Shown here piece after piece: positions 42,720-51,279 of a DNA stretch of 64,000 bases (within the stretch, counting starts at the first letter, position 1; the number at the start of each line of letters is the position of its first letter). A program made the position numbers and the translations under genes. This stretch comes from Halobacteriales archaeon YIM A00010 (GTDB lineage Archaea; Halobacteriota; Halobacteria; Halobacteriales; Haloarculaceae): contig JAKCFJ010000001.1 in the NCBI GenBank assembly GCA_025041175.1, positions 1,736,001-1,800,000 on the forward strand. The letters run 5' to 3'. Below the pieces are notes generated by a model that ran no database searches, was not told where the DNA came from, and worked only from the letters and a program-made list of their open reading frames with translations.

Positions 42720-44501
42720 ATGGTTGATACGCTCTGGTTGGCTCTTGGCGGACTGATGTTCTATTGGCTCGTCGTAACAGTCGCCCAACAGCGGGGATGG
42801 CTTCCCGACCAGGTGCGGGCACAAGGTCCGATCACGACGCTTCACACCCAATACGGTAAAGTACTCCTCGATCGGCTGTCCCGCCCAAAACGGTTCTGGC
42901 GGGCGTGGGGGAACTTCGGCGTCGGCATCTCGCTCGTCGTGATGGTTGGCGTGTTCTTGACTATGATTTCCGCGGGGATCCAGGCGGTGGTGTCCCCCCA
43001 ACCCTCGCCTGTCAACGACCCACAGAACGTGTTGGTGATCCCCGGCGTGAACGAGTTCCTCCCCCTGTCCGTTGCGCCGGAAATCATCTTCGGGCTGCTC
43101 GTCGGGCTGGTCGTCCACGAGGGCGGTCACGGCCTGTTCTGTCGAGTCGGTGACATCGACATCGAGTCGATGGGGCTTGCGCTGTTGGCGATCATCCCGA
43201 TGGGTGCGTTCGTGGAGCCAGAGGAGAAAAGCCGGCTCGAAGCCGACCGCGGGACCCAGACGCGGATGTTCGCCGCGGGTGTAACGAACAACTTCGCGCT
43301 CTCGATCCTCGTCTTCGTGTTGCTGTTCGGTCCGGTCGTCGGTTCTATCGCCGTTGCGCCGGGGGTGCCCGTGGGCGACGTCGTCCCCGGTTCCCCGGCC
43401 GCGAGCGCGGACATCGATCGGGGCGACCGCGTCACCGCCGTCAACGGGCAGCCGATCGCCAACGGATCGGATCTCAACCGGACGCTCACCGAGATAGAGG
43501 ATCAACAGGTAACGGTGACTGTCGAGGACGGAGAGGGTGGCGAAGCGACCAAACAAGTCAGCCGCGAGCTGTTTCTGACGCGCACCGTACCGGGGGTCGT
43601 GGACGAGAACACGACCGCGAACGAGAGCGATTCACCGCCCCACATCCGAACGGTCGGCGGTGAGTCGGTTTCGACCCGTGCGGAGTTCTACGGGACGCTC
43701 GAAGCGAACCCAGTGACGACGGTAACGACCGACGACGGGAGCTTCGAGTTGATCGCTGGAGCGTACGTCGCGGAGATAAACAACGACAGTTCGCTTGCGG
43801 GCGACACTCCGGAGGACGCGGAGGTGATCGTGACCGACATCGACGGTGATCGGATCGTGACCGACACCGATCTCAGGCAGAGCCTTTCGAACACGTCGCC
43901 GGGCCAGTCAGTCACGGTGACGGCCTACGTCAACGGCACAGAACGCCAGTACAACACGACGCTCACGGACGGTCCCGATGACCACGGCTACCTCGGGGTG
44001 AACGTCCAGCGCGGGACTGGCGGGATCGTGGTGGACGATTTCGGCGTGTTCGACTACCCCGCACAGCAGTTTCTCACTGTGCTCGGCGGTGACTCTTCGT
44101 TCAGCCTTCAGGGGTTCATCAGTAGATCCCTCAGCGTATTGATCCTCCCGCTGGCGGGCGCCCTCGGTCTGGCTCCGTACAACTTCGCGGGGTTCGTAGC
44201 GCCGTTCACGAACTTCTACACCGTCACCGGCCCGCTCGGCTTCCTCGGCGGCGGGGTGTTCGCGCTGGCCAATCTGCTGTTTTGGACCGGGTGGATCAAC
44301 ATCAACCTCGGATTTTTCAACTGCGTCCCGGCGTACCCGTTGGACGGCGGGCACATCCTCCGGACGAGCACCGAAGCCATCGTCTCCCGGCTCCCCGTCG
44401 AAAACGGCCGGGTGGTAACGCGCACTGTCACCACCTTCATTGGGCTCAGCATGGGCGTCGGATTGGTGTTGATGGTGTTCGGCCCGCGACTGTTCAGCTA
44501 G
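42720..44501 (+). CDS. Site-2 protease (M50) with central PDZ domains
   Basis: A 593-residue membrane protease. The zinc site is VVHEGGHGLFCR (H133, E134, H137) and the second motif is NCVPAYPLDGGHILR near the C-terminus. Between them lie two PDZ-like regions (about residues 215-270, with SPAASADIDRGDRVTAVNGQ, and about 370-440, with DIDGDRIVTDTDLRQSL). About eight membrane helices are apparent. This architecture resembles eukaryotic S2P/RseP-like regulated intramembrane proteolysis; the substrate is unknown. ATG 42720 is chosen over a TTG 12 bases upstream. Confidence 0.92.
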   Translation: MVDTLWLALGGLMFYWLVVTVAQQRGWLPDQVRAQGPITTLHTQYGKVLLDRLSRPKRFWRAWGNFGVGISLVVMVGVFLTMISAGIQAVVSPQPSPVNDPQNVLVIPGVNEFLPLSVAPEIIFGLLVGLVVHEGGHGLFCRVGDIDIESMGLALLAIIPMGAFVEPEEKSRLEADRGTQTRMFAAGVTNNFALSILVFVLLFGPVVGSIAVAPGVPVGDVVPGSPAASADIDRGDRVTAVNGQPIANGSDLNRTLTEIEDQQVTVTVEDGEGGEATKQVSRELFLTRTVPGVVDENTTANESDSPPHIRTVGGESVSTRAEFYGTLEANPVTTVTTDDGSFELIAGAYVAEINNDSSLAGDTPEDAEVIVTDIDGDRIVTDTDLRQSLSNTSPGQSVTVTAYVNGTERQYNTTLTDGPDDHGYLGVNVQRGTGGIVVDDFGVFDYPAQQFLTVLGGDSSFSLQGFISRSLSVLILPLAGALGLAPYNFAGFVAPFTNFYTVTGPLGFLGGGVFALANLLFWTGWININLGFFNCVPAYPLDGGHILRTSTEAIVSRLPVENGRVVTRTVTTFIGLSMGVGLVLMVFGPRLFS

Positions 44502-44687
44502 GGCGGCCACACCGTTCGGGTTCGACCAACTGAATTCGGCCCGTTCGAACCGTAGCCGACGATTCCTGCCATGAGAGATAGCATACAGGGCACTGTGTAG
44601 TTGAGGGAGTTTACGAAGCGAGCAGGTCGTCGGGAGTGGTGTCCATGATACTCGCAGACCTGCTCAGAGAGCTTGGACGTAGATTGT

Positions 44688-45146
44688 TCATCTCTTCTCA
44701 GTTGTAAGGATGAGGAATCCAGCAAGTGTCCCGAGACCAACTGCGCCAAGAAGCGGTCCCAATCGGAGCATGAGCGTAACAAGGGATGGCGTTGGTATGA
44801 CCCATGTGAAATAAATTAAATAATATTGCCCATCTTTCTGAACGTATCTCCCATCCGTCTTCTCCTTCTCCGAGACGAGTGTAGCCCACGACTTGGGAGC
44901 GTCATCCATCGGGACAGAAAGACCATTGTGCCCGTTGGTATTTGCCCTATCGAATAGTTGCTGAGCGGATGTCGAGAGATTCCGATACTCTACTGTTGGG
45001 TTCTCCCCCCTCTCTTTGCCATCCGGTAGATGCTCCACATTTGCCTCCAGATGTGGTCCGTAGTCAGGGACCGGTGAGACGAGTCCGGTCGTAAATAGTG
45101 GTACGGCGATAACCAACGCTAGCATAGCGAGTTGACGACGGTTCAT
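44688..45146 (-). CDS. Membrane protein associated with ABC exporter, unknown family
   Basis: A 152-residue protein with an N-terminal hydrophobic helix (residues 6-24), an extracytoplasmic domain of about 90 residues, and a C-terminal helix (about 118-147, LMLRLGPLLGAVGLGTLAGF). The soluble part includes NPTVEYRNLSTSAQQLFDRA, a pattern also seen in haloarchaeal proteins of unknown function next to ABC permeases. Its start overlaps the permease stop by 4 bases, so it is the third gene of the ATPase-permease operon and probably an accessory component. Confidence 0.75.
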   Translation of the reverse strand: MNRRQLAMLALVIAVPLFTTGLVSPVPDYGPHLEANVEHLPDGKERGENPTVEYRNLSTSAQQLFDRANTNGHNGLSVPMDDAPKSWATLVSEKEKTDGRYVQKDGQYYLIYFTWVIPTPSLVTLMLRLGPLLGAVGLGTLAGFLILTTEKR

Positions 45147-45922
45147 GCCAGATCACTCCGTTCGAACAGCAAATACGCAAGGCCGAGTGGGATAAGTAGC
45201 CACCCAGCCACAATTACACCGCCAAACCATGGCTCCAGATAAAATGGTGCTGAGTTGCCAAGTTCTAGCGTATTTGCATCTATGTAGAAGAACTTCGGGT
45301 TGAGCCGAGTGACGAGGTGGAACCAGTTTGGAATCGCTGCATCGGGGGGGAGCATGAGCGACTCAATCATATTGAGGACCGTATCCCATGCGAATGCAAA
45401 CACGATCGCAAGCACGATCGCACCCCACGTCGCCACCATCGCAGAGCGGTTCGCTGCTGAAAACGCGAGTGCGATCGCGACGAACACCACGCCAGGTACC
45501 AGTAATTTTCCAACGAGGACAGCATACGCCGTCAATGACGGTGAATCAGCCAACACGGCGTAGTGGGCACTCACCACGACGAATCCGACGATCACTGTGA
45601 CGACGACAACAGCTGCTCGTCCGATGAATTTCCCAAGGACCACGTCTCGACGAGTGTGTGGCATCCCAAGCAGGAACTTCAGACTCCCAGATTCGCGCTC
45701 CCCGACGATCGATTTGTAGCCTAATAAGGTTCCAATAACTGCGACGGCGTTGGCCGATGACTGGTACAGGTCAGACGCTGTGGTAGTAGTCATCGGTGTC
45801 ATTGTGAACTCGAAGTAGGTTTTGAAGGCCAGAAACGCTGTGAACGCCCCCACCACAGCGACCAGAGTGAGTGACCGAATCGCATCCTGGAAGTCCTTTT
45901 TTGCGACCAGCAGGATACTCAT
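45143..45922 (-). CDS. ABC-2 type transporter permease
   Basis: A 259-residue permease with six membrane helices. The N-terminus LLVAKKDFQDAIRSLTLVAV and the segment GYKSIVGERESGSLKFLLGM (after helix two) are diagnostic of ABC-2 exporters of the NosY/NatB-like type. Its ATG overlaps the ATPase stop, and the following gene overlaps its stop, giving a tight three-gene operon. The cargo is unknown (possibly a lipid, peptide or copper-related substrate); the neighbours do not tell. Confidence 0.9.
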   Translation of the reverse strand: MSILLVAKKDFQDAIRSLTLVAVVGAFTAFLAFKTYFEFTMTPMTTTTASDLYQSSANAVAVIGTLLGYKSIVGERESGSLKFLLGMPHTRRDVVLGKFIGRAAVVVVTVIVGFVVVSAHYAVLADSPSLTAYAVLVGKLLVPGVVFVAIALAFSAANRSAMVATWGAIVLAIVFAFAWDTVLNMIESLMLPPDAAIPNWFHLVTRLNPKFFYIDANTLELGNSAPFYLEPWFGGVIVAGWLLIPLGLAYLLFERSDLA

Positions 45923-46872
45923 TGGGTAAGCACCTCACTGATCTGATCGTGACCAGATGTAACACCAGTCTCATCGTCCGTGTACGCGAGAAACAGGTCT
46001 TCGAGTGAGGTCTTCGCTAGCTCGAAATCCTCGACTGTCGCACCCGCTGTTTCCAGTTTGCGGAGAACAGTCATTTTCGCATCATCAGCACACTGCACCG
46101 TCACCGTTGTGTCGGTAGCGCTTACCTCAGAGATATCGGCCAGCGCGCGGACAGCTGCGAGCGCTGCGTTTGGTACCCGATCGACCGTAACTGTGAGCGT
46201 CGTTTCAGCCTCAATGGCATTGCGGAGTCCGTCGATGGTGTCCTCGGCGACTAGTGTTCCCGCCTGAAGAATGCCTACCTCGTCACAGACGGCCTCGACC
46301 TGTCCAAGAATGTGACTTGAAAAGAACACCGTCGCGCCGCGATCGGATTCCTCGCGGACGATTTCGCGCATTTCGTGAGCACCCTCTGGATCGAGACCTG
46401 TCGAGGGCTCATCGAGAATCAACAGATCCGGCTGGCCGACGAGTGCGGTGCCCAACATGAGCCGCTGAGTCATTCCCCTCGAATAGTCGCCTGCCCGTCG
46501 GTCGATCGCGTCAGCGATACCAACACGCTCAGCGATCGCCTCAGGATCGTCATCTGCCCCGTTCGAGTCAATGATGAACTTTAAATGTTGGCGACCAGTT
46601 AGCCGATCGTACACGTCAAATCCTTGTGGAAGCACCCCTGTGCGCTTGCGCACCGCGAGTGTCTCCCCCTGTGCATCGTAGCCGAGCACGGAGATCTGCC
46701 CCTCAGTTGGTCGAATATAATCGAGTAAACAATTAATGACGGTCGACTTTCCTGCACCGTTCGGGCCAAGAAAGCCGAATACGGTCCCTTCGTCTACGAC
46801 GAGATCGAGAGCAGCCACAGCGGTCACATCGCCGTACTGCTTCGTCAATCCGCTCGCCTCTATCGCTCCCAT
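45919..46872 (-). CDS. ABC transporter ATP-binding protein
   Basis: A 317-residue ATPase. Walker [20 protein letters not shown]-loop GVLPQGFDVYD, signature YSRGMTQRLMLGTAL (YSRGM in place of LSGGQ, as usual for this exporter group), Walker B LLILDEPSTGLDPEGA and the switch His in FFSSHILGQ are all intact. The C-terminal 80 residues form the regulatory tail common in NatA/DrrA-type subunits. ATG 46872 (MGAIEASGLTKQYG) is preferred to the GTG upstream. The intact motifs contrast with the broken ATPase at 14.3-14.7 kb. Confidence 0.94.
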   Translation of the reverse strand: MGAIEASGLTKQYGDVTAVAALDLVVDEGTVFGFLGPNGAGKSTVINCLLDYIRPTEGQISVLGYDAQGETLAVRKRTGVLPQGFDVYDRLTGRQHLKFIIDSNGADDDPEAIAERVGIADAIDRRAGDYSRGMTQRLMLGTALVGQPDLLILDEPSTGLDPEGAHEMREIVREESDRGATVFFSSHILGQVEAVCDEVGILQAGTLVAEDTIDGLRNAIEAETTLTVTVDRVPNAALAAVRALADISEVSATDTTVTVQCADDAKMTVLRKLETAGATVEDFELAKTSLEDLFLAYTDDETGVTSGHDQISEVLTQ

Positions 46873-47155
46873 TACATTATCCGTCTTCACATCTATATTA
46901 AAAGTGATGGATTAATGCCAGTGTCGCATACAGCCTATAGTAATCTCTACAGATGGTCGAGGCGAGTCCTTGGAATCTCACAAATCGCTCCGCAATTTGC
47001 TGAATCTGGGACATCGAAGAACTCCTGTGACACGCTCCCGAGGGTGACAACGAGGTCCCAGAGAGCGTCCGAAATCTGGAGAAAGCCCTGCACCTTGAGC
47101 GCGGGCGCAGTTCACCAAAAGATAGATGTTATGTTACGAACACCGATCATGTATA
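46873..47155. other. Spacer between divergent genes, no supported gene
   Basis: A 283-base gap between the ABC ATPase and the hypothetical at 47156. It holds a 38-codon frame on the minus strand (47014-46898, starting MSQIQQIAERFVRFQGLAST) that looks protein-like, but it is too short to support and could be a fragment of a decayed gene. Confidence 0.3.
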
Positions 47156-48079
47156 ATGGGAAACGAAATCGTAGATAAGTTACGGCAGCCGGAATACACG
47201 GGTGAAAACCGGTGTCTGCCGTGTACAGTGTTGAACGTCGTGATTGCAGCAGTCGGGAGCCTCGTGGTGGGGCGTAGATCCCGTTCGCGTCTCACCGGCG
47301 GTCTCGTGTTCCTCGGATCGCTCGCGTGCATCTACCTGCGCGGGTATCTCGTCCCGGGAACCCCCACCCTCACCAAGCGGTATCTTCCCGAGGAGGTGTT
47401 GGGCTGGTTCGGCAAGGATCCCGACGACGTTCCCGTCCGGAGCGGATTCGGGGGGATCGACGAACGCGCGGACGACGCCACCGACGCGTCCGCCCCGTCG
47501 GAGGAGCATCCGGAAGCGACGGACGTCGAAACGGAAGGCCACCCAGCCGCGGAGAACGTCGATCCGGACGAGTATTTCCTCGAGACCGGTGTGCTCACGC
47601 CGTGTGAGGACCACGACGACCTCTGTCTGACCGAGGACTTTTCGGCCAGCTGGACCGAGGCGATCGAACGGCTGGAGGGAGAGGACGTGACCGCCGATCG
47701 CGTTGCCACGTCGTTCGGGGTCGACGAGGAGACCGAGGAGTACACCATCGAGTCTCACGACGACGCCCGGATTCTCCGACAGGGCCACCGAATGATCGGA
47801 CAGTGGCCGTCGAACGCCGCGTTGATCGCCGACGTGGGCGCGACGGCAGTGCTAGAGGAGTTCGATCCCCTGTGGGACGATCGCTCTCCAAACCAGAAGG
47901 GCCAACTCCTCAACGGGCTTCGGCTGTTTCTCGAAGACTGTCCCGACGACGGCGGAGCCATCGAGTACAACGAGGAAGTCGTCGAATCGTGCTGTCAATC
48001 ACACAACGTTCTCGCCGTGGTCTGTGGGGACAGCGGGGAGCGCCTCGTCGAGTTTCCCCTGGACGAAATCGAAGCGTAG
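47156..48079 (+). CDS. Haloarchaeal hypothetical protein with membrane anchor
   Basis: A 307-residue protein I do not recognise functionally. The N-terminus has ENRCLPCTVLNVVIAAVGSL followed by a second hydrophobic stretch (LTGGLVFLGSLACIYLRGYL), so two membrane helices or a hairpin (residues about 20-65). Then comes an acidic linker (about 95-135) and a soluble domain with CEDHDDLCLTEDF, GHRMIGQWPSNAALIADVGA and ESCCQSHNVLAVVCGDSGER. The paired cysteines and conserved-looking aspartates suggest a folded domain, not a pure linker. ATG 47156 is preferred. It converges on the HIT-protein gene. Confidence 0.7.
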   Translation: MGNEIVDKLRQPEYTGENRCLPCTVLNVVIAAVGSLVVGRRSRSRLTGGLVFLGSLACIYLRGYLVPGTPTLTKRYLPEEVLGWFGKDPDDVPVRSGFGGIDERADDATDASAPSEEHPEATDVETEGHPAAENVDPDEYFLETGVLTPCEDHDDLCLTEDFSASWTEAIERLEGEDVTADRVATSFGVDEETEEYTIESHDDARILRQGHRMIGQWPSNAALIADVGATAVLEEFDPLWDDRSPNQKGQLLNGLRLFLEDCPDDGGAIEYNEEVVESCCQSHNVLAVVCGDSGERLVEFPLDEIEA

Positions 48080-48106
48080 CGAGAGAATGCAGCGCCTGCG
48101 CACTGC

Positions 48107-48514
48107 TCACAGCCGCTTGCTGATCACAGCGGCGGTGTCCTCTGCGTCGTTCGTTAGTTCCCCTGGAGACCAGCTGACCGTCACCCCATCGTCCTCAAAG
48201 CGGGGGATGACGTGGACGTGTGCGTGGAACACGTCCTGACCGGCGGCCGTCCCGTTTGATTGCACGATCGACGCCCCCTCCGGATCGAGCGCCGATTCGA
48301 CGGCTGCCGTAACGCGCTGGACGGTTTCGAACAGCTCTCCCGCGAGTTCTGCCGGCATCGCCGTCAGTGTTTCGTGGTGGCTGGTCGGCACGACCAACGC
48401 GTGACCGGGCGCAGCGGGCGCTGCGTCGAGGAACGCGAGCGTCTGCTCGGTCCGGTGGACGCGGTGGGCCGGCTCTGTCCCAGCGACGACGCCACAGAAC
48501 ACACAGTCGGACAT
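48107..48514 (-). CDS. HIT family hydrolase (Hint/Fhit-like)
   Basis: A 135-residue histidine-triad protein. The triad HVHVIPR (preceded by QDVFHA) and the N-terminal CVFCGVV zinc-type cysteines are characteristic; the family hydrolyses nucleotide phosphoramidates or dinucleotide polyphosphates. GHALVVPTSHHETL contributes the purine-binding region. ATG 48514 is chosen since homologous sequence begins at MSDCVFCG; the open frame runs far upstream only as an antisense shadow of the pitA-like gene. Confidence 0.92.
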   Translation of the reverse strand: MSDCVFCGVVAGTEPAHRVHRTEQTLAFLDAAPAAPGHALVVPTSHHETLTAMPAELAGELFETVQRVTAAVESALDPEGASIVQSNGTAAGQDVFHAHVHVIPRFEDDGVTVSWSPGELTNDAEDTAAVISKRL

Positions 48515-48598
48515 ACAGAACGCTCCTGTGTCAATACAGTAAACGGTTCGGCTAGAACAACTCCAAAGGCCCTTGTCGGGCGGATACGAACCCTGCGT

Positions 48599-50362
48599 AT
48601 GCCCGAAGCACCACAGACCGACGAGGGGTGGTACGCGCTGCACGACTTTCGCACCGTCGACTGGGACGCGTGGCACGCGGCCCCCGAGCGCGAACGCGAA
48701 CGGGCCGTCGACTCCGGCGTCGAGTATTTGCAGGCTCACGAGTCGCTCACCGACACCGAGGGCGACGACGGCGGCACTGCGGTGTTCACCGTGCTGGGGC
48801 ACAAGGCCGACCTGATGATCCTCCATCTGCGACCCACGACGGCCCAGCTCGACACCGCCGAACGCCGGTTCGAACGGACGCCCTTCGCCCGATTCACCGA
48901 ACAGGTCGAGTCTTACGTTTCGGTGACGGAGGTGTCTGGCTACATGTCCCAGGAGTACTTCGAGGGCGAGACGGTCGAGGACACCGGCACGGCCCGCTAC
49001 ATCCGCTCGCGGATCGAGCCAGAAATCCCCGACGCCGAGCACGTCTGTTTCTACCCGATGGACAAACGCCGGGGGGAACAGGACAACTGGTACGATCTCT
49101 CCTTCGAGGAGCGTGCGGATCTCATGTCGAACCACGGCGAGATCGGGCGGGAGTACGCCGGGAAGGTGACACAGATCATCACCGGCAGCATCGGATTCGA
49201 CGATTACGAGTGGGGTGTGACGTTGTTTGCTGATGATCCGACCGAGATCAAGCGCCTCCTCTACGAGATGCGGTTCGATCCGTCCTCCTCGCGCTACGCG
49301 GAGTTCGGGTCGTTCTACTTCGGACGACGGTTCGACCCCTCCGATCTCGACAGCGTGCTCGCCGGCGAGCCGGTCCCGTCGCGGCCGTCGGCCACGGAGG
49401 AGGGCGACGCCTCCGACGCCGGCGGCGAGCTGTCGGCGGCGCTCGATCGCCTCGGCGTGACGGTCGACGCGCCGGGAGACACCGAGCCACACGCAGTCCT
49501 CGTGCCGTGTGAGATTACAGCCGACGAACTGACCGACGCTGTCGACGGTCTCCGAGGGAACTTCGAACACTACGACAGCCACCTCGAAACGACCGTTCAC
49601 GACGGTGACACCCCCACAGTCGTCAGTTCGTGGACGACCGCCCGCGCGGCCGACACGGCCGAGGGGTTCCTCGAAGAGCTTCCGGGTGCCACCGAGACGA
49701 TCACCGGACCGGTGGATGGGAGTGACGCTAGCGACGGCTCCGCTCCCCCCGATCAGCAGGCGGCGTCCACGTCGGCCGAACTTCGCTCGGAGCTCGCCTC
49801 GCTCGATGTCTACGCGGGCAAACCCCACGGCGAGGACGTTCACGCGATGGTGCTCTACTCGACGGCCCGCACCGAGGAACTCGAGCAGGAAGTCACGGAT
49901 CTCCGGGAAGGGTTCGATCGGTACGACACGCACGTCGAAACGAGCGTCTATCGTGCGCTCGATCACGACCGGTCGGCCGTGGTAAGCCTCTGGGATACCC
50001 AAAGCGCGGCCGAGACCGCGGGCGGTTATCTCGCTGACCTACCTGGGATCGTCCCACAGGCCGGGGATACGGAGGCCGAGGGCTTCGGAACGATGGGGAT
50101 GTTTTACACGGTCAAGCCCGGCTACCGCGATGAGTTCGTCGAAACGTTCGAGGAGGTTGCCGGCGTGCTCGCGGAGATGGAGGGCCACCGCGAGACCGAT
50201 CTCATGGTCAGCGTGGACGACGAAAACGACATGTTCATCGCCAGTCAGTGGCGCTCGAAAGACGATGCGATGGCGTTTTTCCGGTCGGACGCGTTCCGGG
50301 ACACCGTTCAGTGGGGACGGGACGTGCTCACCGACCGGCCACGACACGTCTTTCTGGCGTAG
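48599..50362 (+). CDS. pitA: PitA-like heme protein: chlorite-dismutase fold plus ABM domains
   Basis: A 587-residue protein. Residues 1-250 form a chlorite-dismutase-like domain with the proximal heme ligand region SNHGEIGREYAGKV (H179), the group that includes coproheme decarboxylase (HemQ) and haloarchaeal PitA. Two related modules follow (about 277-365 and 394-485), sharing patterns such as RGNFEHYDSHLETTV versus REGFDRYDTHVETSV and FLEELPG versus YLADLPG. The C-terminal about 95 residues are an antibiotic-biosynthesis-monooxygenase-like domain (GMFYTVKPGYRDEFVETFEE). Known PitA proteins have the Cld and ABM parts; the duplicated middle module makes this one longer. Heme synthesis or oxidative protection is inferred. 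Confidence 0.88.
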   Translation: MPEAPQTDEGWYALHDFRTVDWDAWHAAPERERERAVDSGVEYLQAHESLTDTEGDDGGTAVFTVLGHKADLMILHLRPTTAQLDTAERRFERTPFARFTEQVESYVSVTEVSGYMSQEYFEGETVEDTGTARYIRSRIEPEIPDAEHVCFYPMDKRRGEQDNWYDLSFEERADLMSNHGEIGREYAGKVTQIITGSIGFDDYEWGVTLFADDPTEIKRLLYEMRFDPSSSRYAEFGSFYFGRRFDPSDLDSVLAGEPVPSRPSATEEGDASDAGGELSAALDRLGVTVDAPGDTEPHAVLVPCEITADELTDAVDGLRGNFEHYDSHLETTVHDGDTPTVVSSWTTARAADTAEGFLEELPGATETITGPVDGSDASDGSAPPDQQAASTSAELRSELASLDVYAGKPHGEDVHAMVLYSTARTEELEQEVTDLREGFDRYDTHVETSVYRALDHDRSAVVSLWDTQSAAETAGGYLADLPGIVPQAGDTEAEGFGTMGMFYTVKPGYRDEFVETFEEVAGVLAEMEGHRETDLMVSVDDENDMFIASQWRSKDDAMAFFRSDAFRDTVQWGRDVLTDRPRHVFLA

Positions 50363-50395
50363 GGATGCCTACGAACCGATCGAAAACGCTGTCGG

Positions 50396-51025
50396 TCAGT
50401 CGCTGGCGTGGCGCGGACGGTTGGCCCGCGACGGCGGGGGGTGTGTCGGATCGGTTTCGACGGGCTGTGGCGGGAGCACACAGCGCTCCGGTTCGTGATT
50501 GACGTGGGCGTACTGCTCAGGCGTGTTCGCAAGCGGGTGAGCTGGGTTCTCGCTGCTGTCGATGCGGGCAGCACGAAGCTCCTGAAAGCCCGCGATGCGG
50601 GCGCGGATCCCGCGCCAGTGGTGACGGGACGAACCAGGAACCCGGAACGGGTGGGGTGGACCGATGCTGGGCTGTTTGGCAGCGATCGTCGCCCGGTTCA
50701 CGTTCGCGGCGAGATTGTCGTGGTCGATGAGCACTCCAACCTGTGTGTCCCGGGGCGCTCGGGCGCTGAGGATGTCCAATCCGAGGTGTAACGCGCGGTA
50801 CTCCGCGGTGTTGTTGTCCGGAACGTCGTCGGGGAGCGACCGGCGCACGACGCGCTCGCCGTCGCGGGTTTCGATGATGACACCAAGACCGCCACCGGCG
50901 TCGCTGAACGAACCATCGCTAGCGATGTAAAAATCCCGGTGGTGCGTTCGCGGCGGATGGGCGATGTGGGGCGTCGGCGATTCATCAAACAAATCTCGCA
51001 GGGCCGGCCGGCCGTATGCGGCCAT
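50396..51025 (-). CDS. rnhA: Ribonuclease HI, haloarchaeal type
   Basis: A 209-residue RNase HI that removes RNA from RNA-DNA hybrids. The acidic catalytic residues are in YIASDGSFSDAGGGLGVI (Asp), DNNTAEYRALHLGLD (Glu) and VLIDHDNLAANVN (Asp), with a fourth probably in the C-terminal half. An N-terminal 35-residue leader and a Pro-rich C-terminal tail flank the core. ATG 51025 (MAAYGRPALRDLF) is preferred to the GTG 9 bases upstream. It converges on the pitA-like gene with 33 bases between stops. Confidence 0.88.
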   Translation of the reverse strand: MAAYGRPALRDLFDESPTPHIAHPPRTHHRDFYIASDGSFSDAGGGLGVIIETRDGERVVRRSLPDDVPDNNTAEYRALHLGLDILSARAPRDTQVGVLIDHDNLAANVNRATIAAKQPSIGPPHPFRVPGSSRHHWRGIRARIAGFQELRAARIDSSENPAHPLANTPEQYAHVNHEPERCVLPPQPVETDPTHPPPSRANRPRHASD

Positions 51026-51279
51026 GTCTATCACTACTCCTCGCCCACCTTAAATCTGCTGCCGATTGGCACAATTATTAGTCTCCAGTCCACACCACAA
51101 TTAATGGTATCGTCCGACACACAGTGCGGGTACAGCTCACACGTGGATCGGGGCGTCGCCACCGATCAGGTGATCGATCACACCCACGATGATTGATGTT
51201 CTATGTCCGTTCGATTGACGTTTCATCCTCGTCTAGTTTTCCGATATGTTTACGTTGGGACGGAAGAGTAGAGTACGCC

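Noticed and set aside
44502-44687. Possible insertion-sequence remnant downstream of the second site-2 protease
   Set aside because: Short frames on the minus strand look faintly protein-like, but no transposase motif or terminal repeat could be identified.
48107-50002. 631-codon open frame on the minus strand spanning the HIT gene and the pitA-like gene
   Set aside because: Only the last 135 codons encode a protein family (HIT); the rest is antisense to the pitA-like gene and has shadow-type composition.
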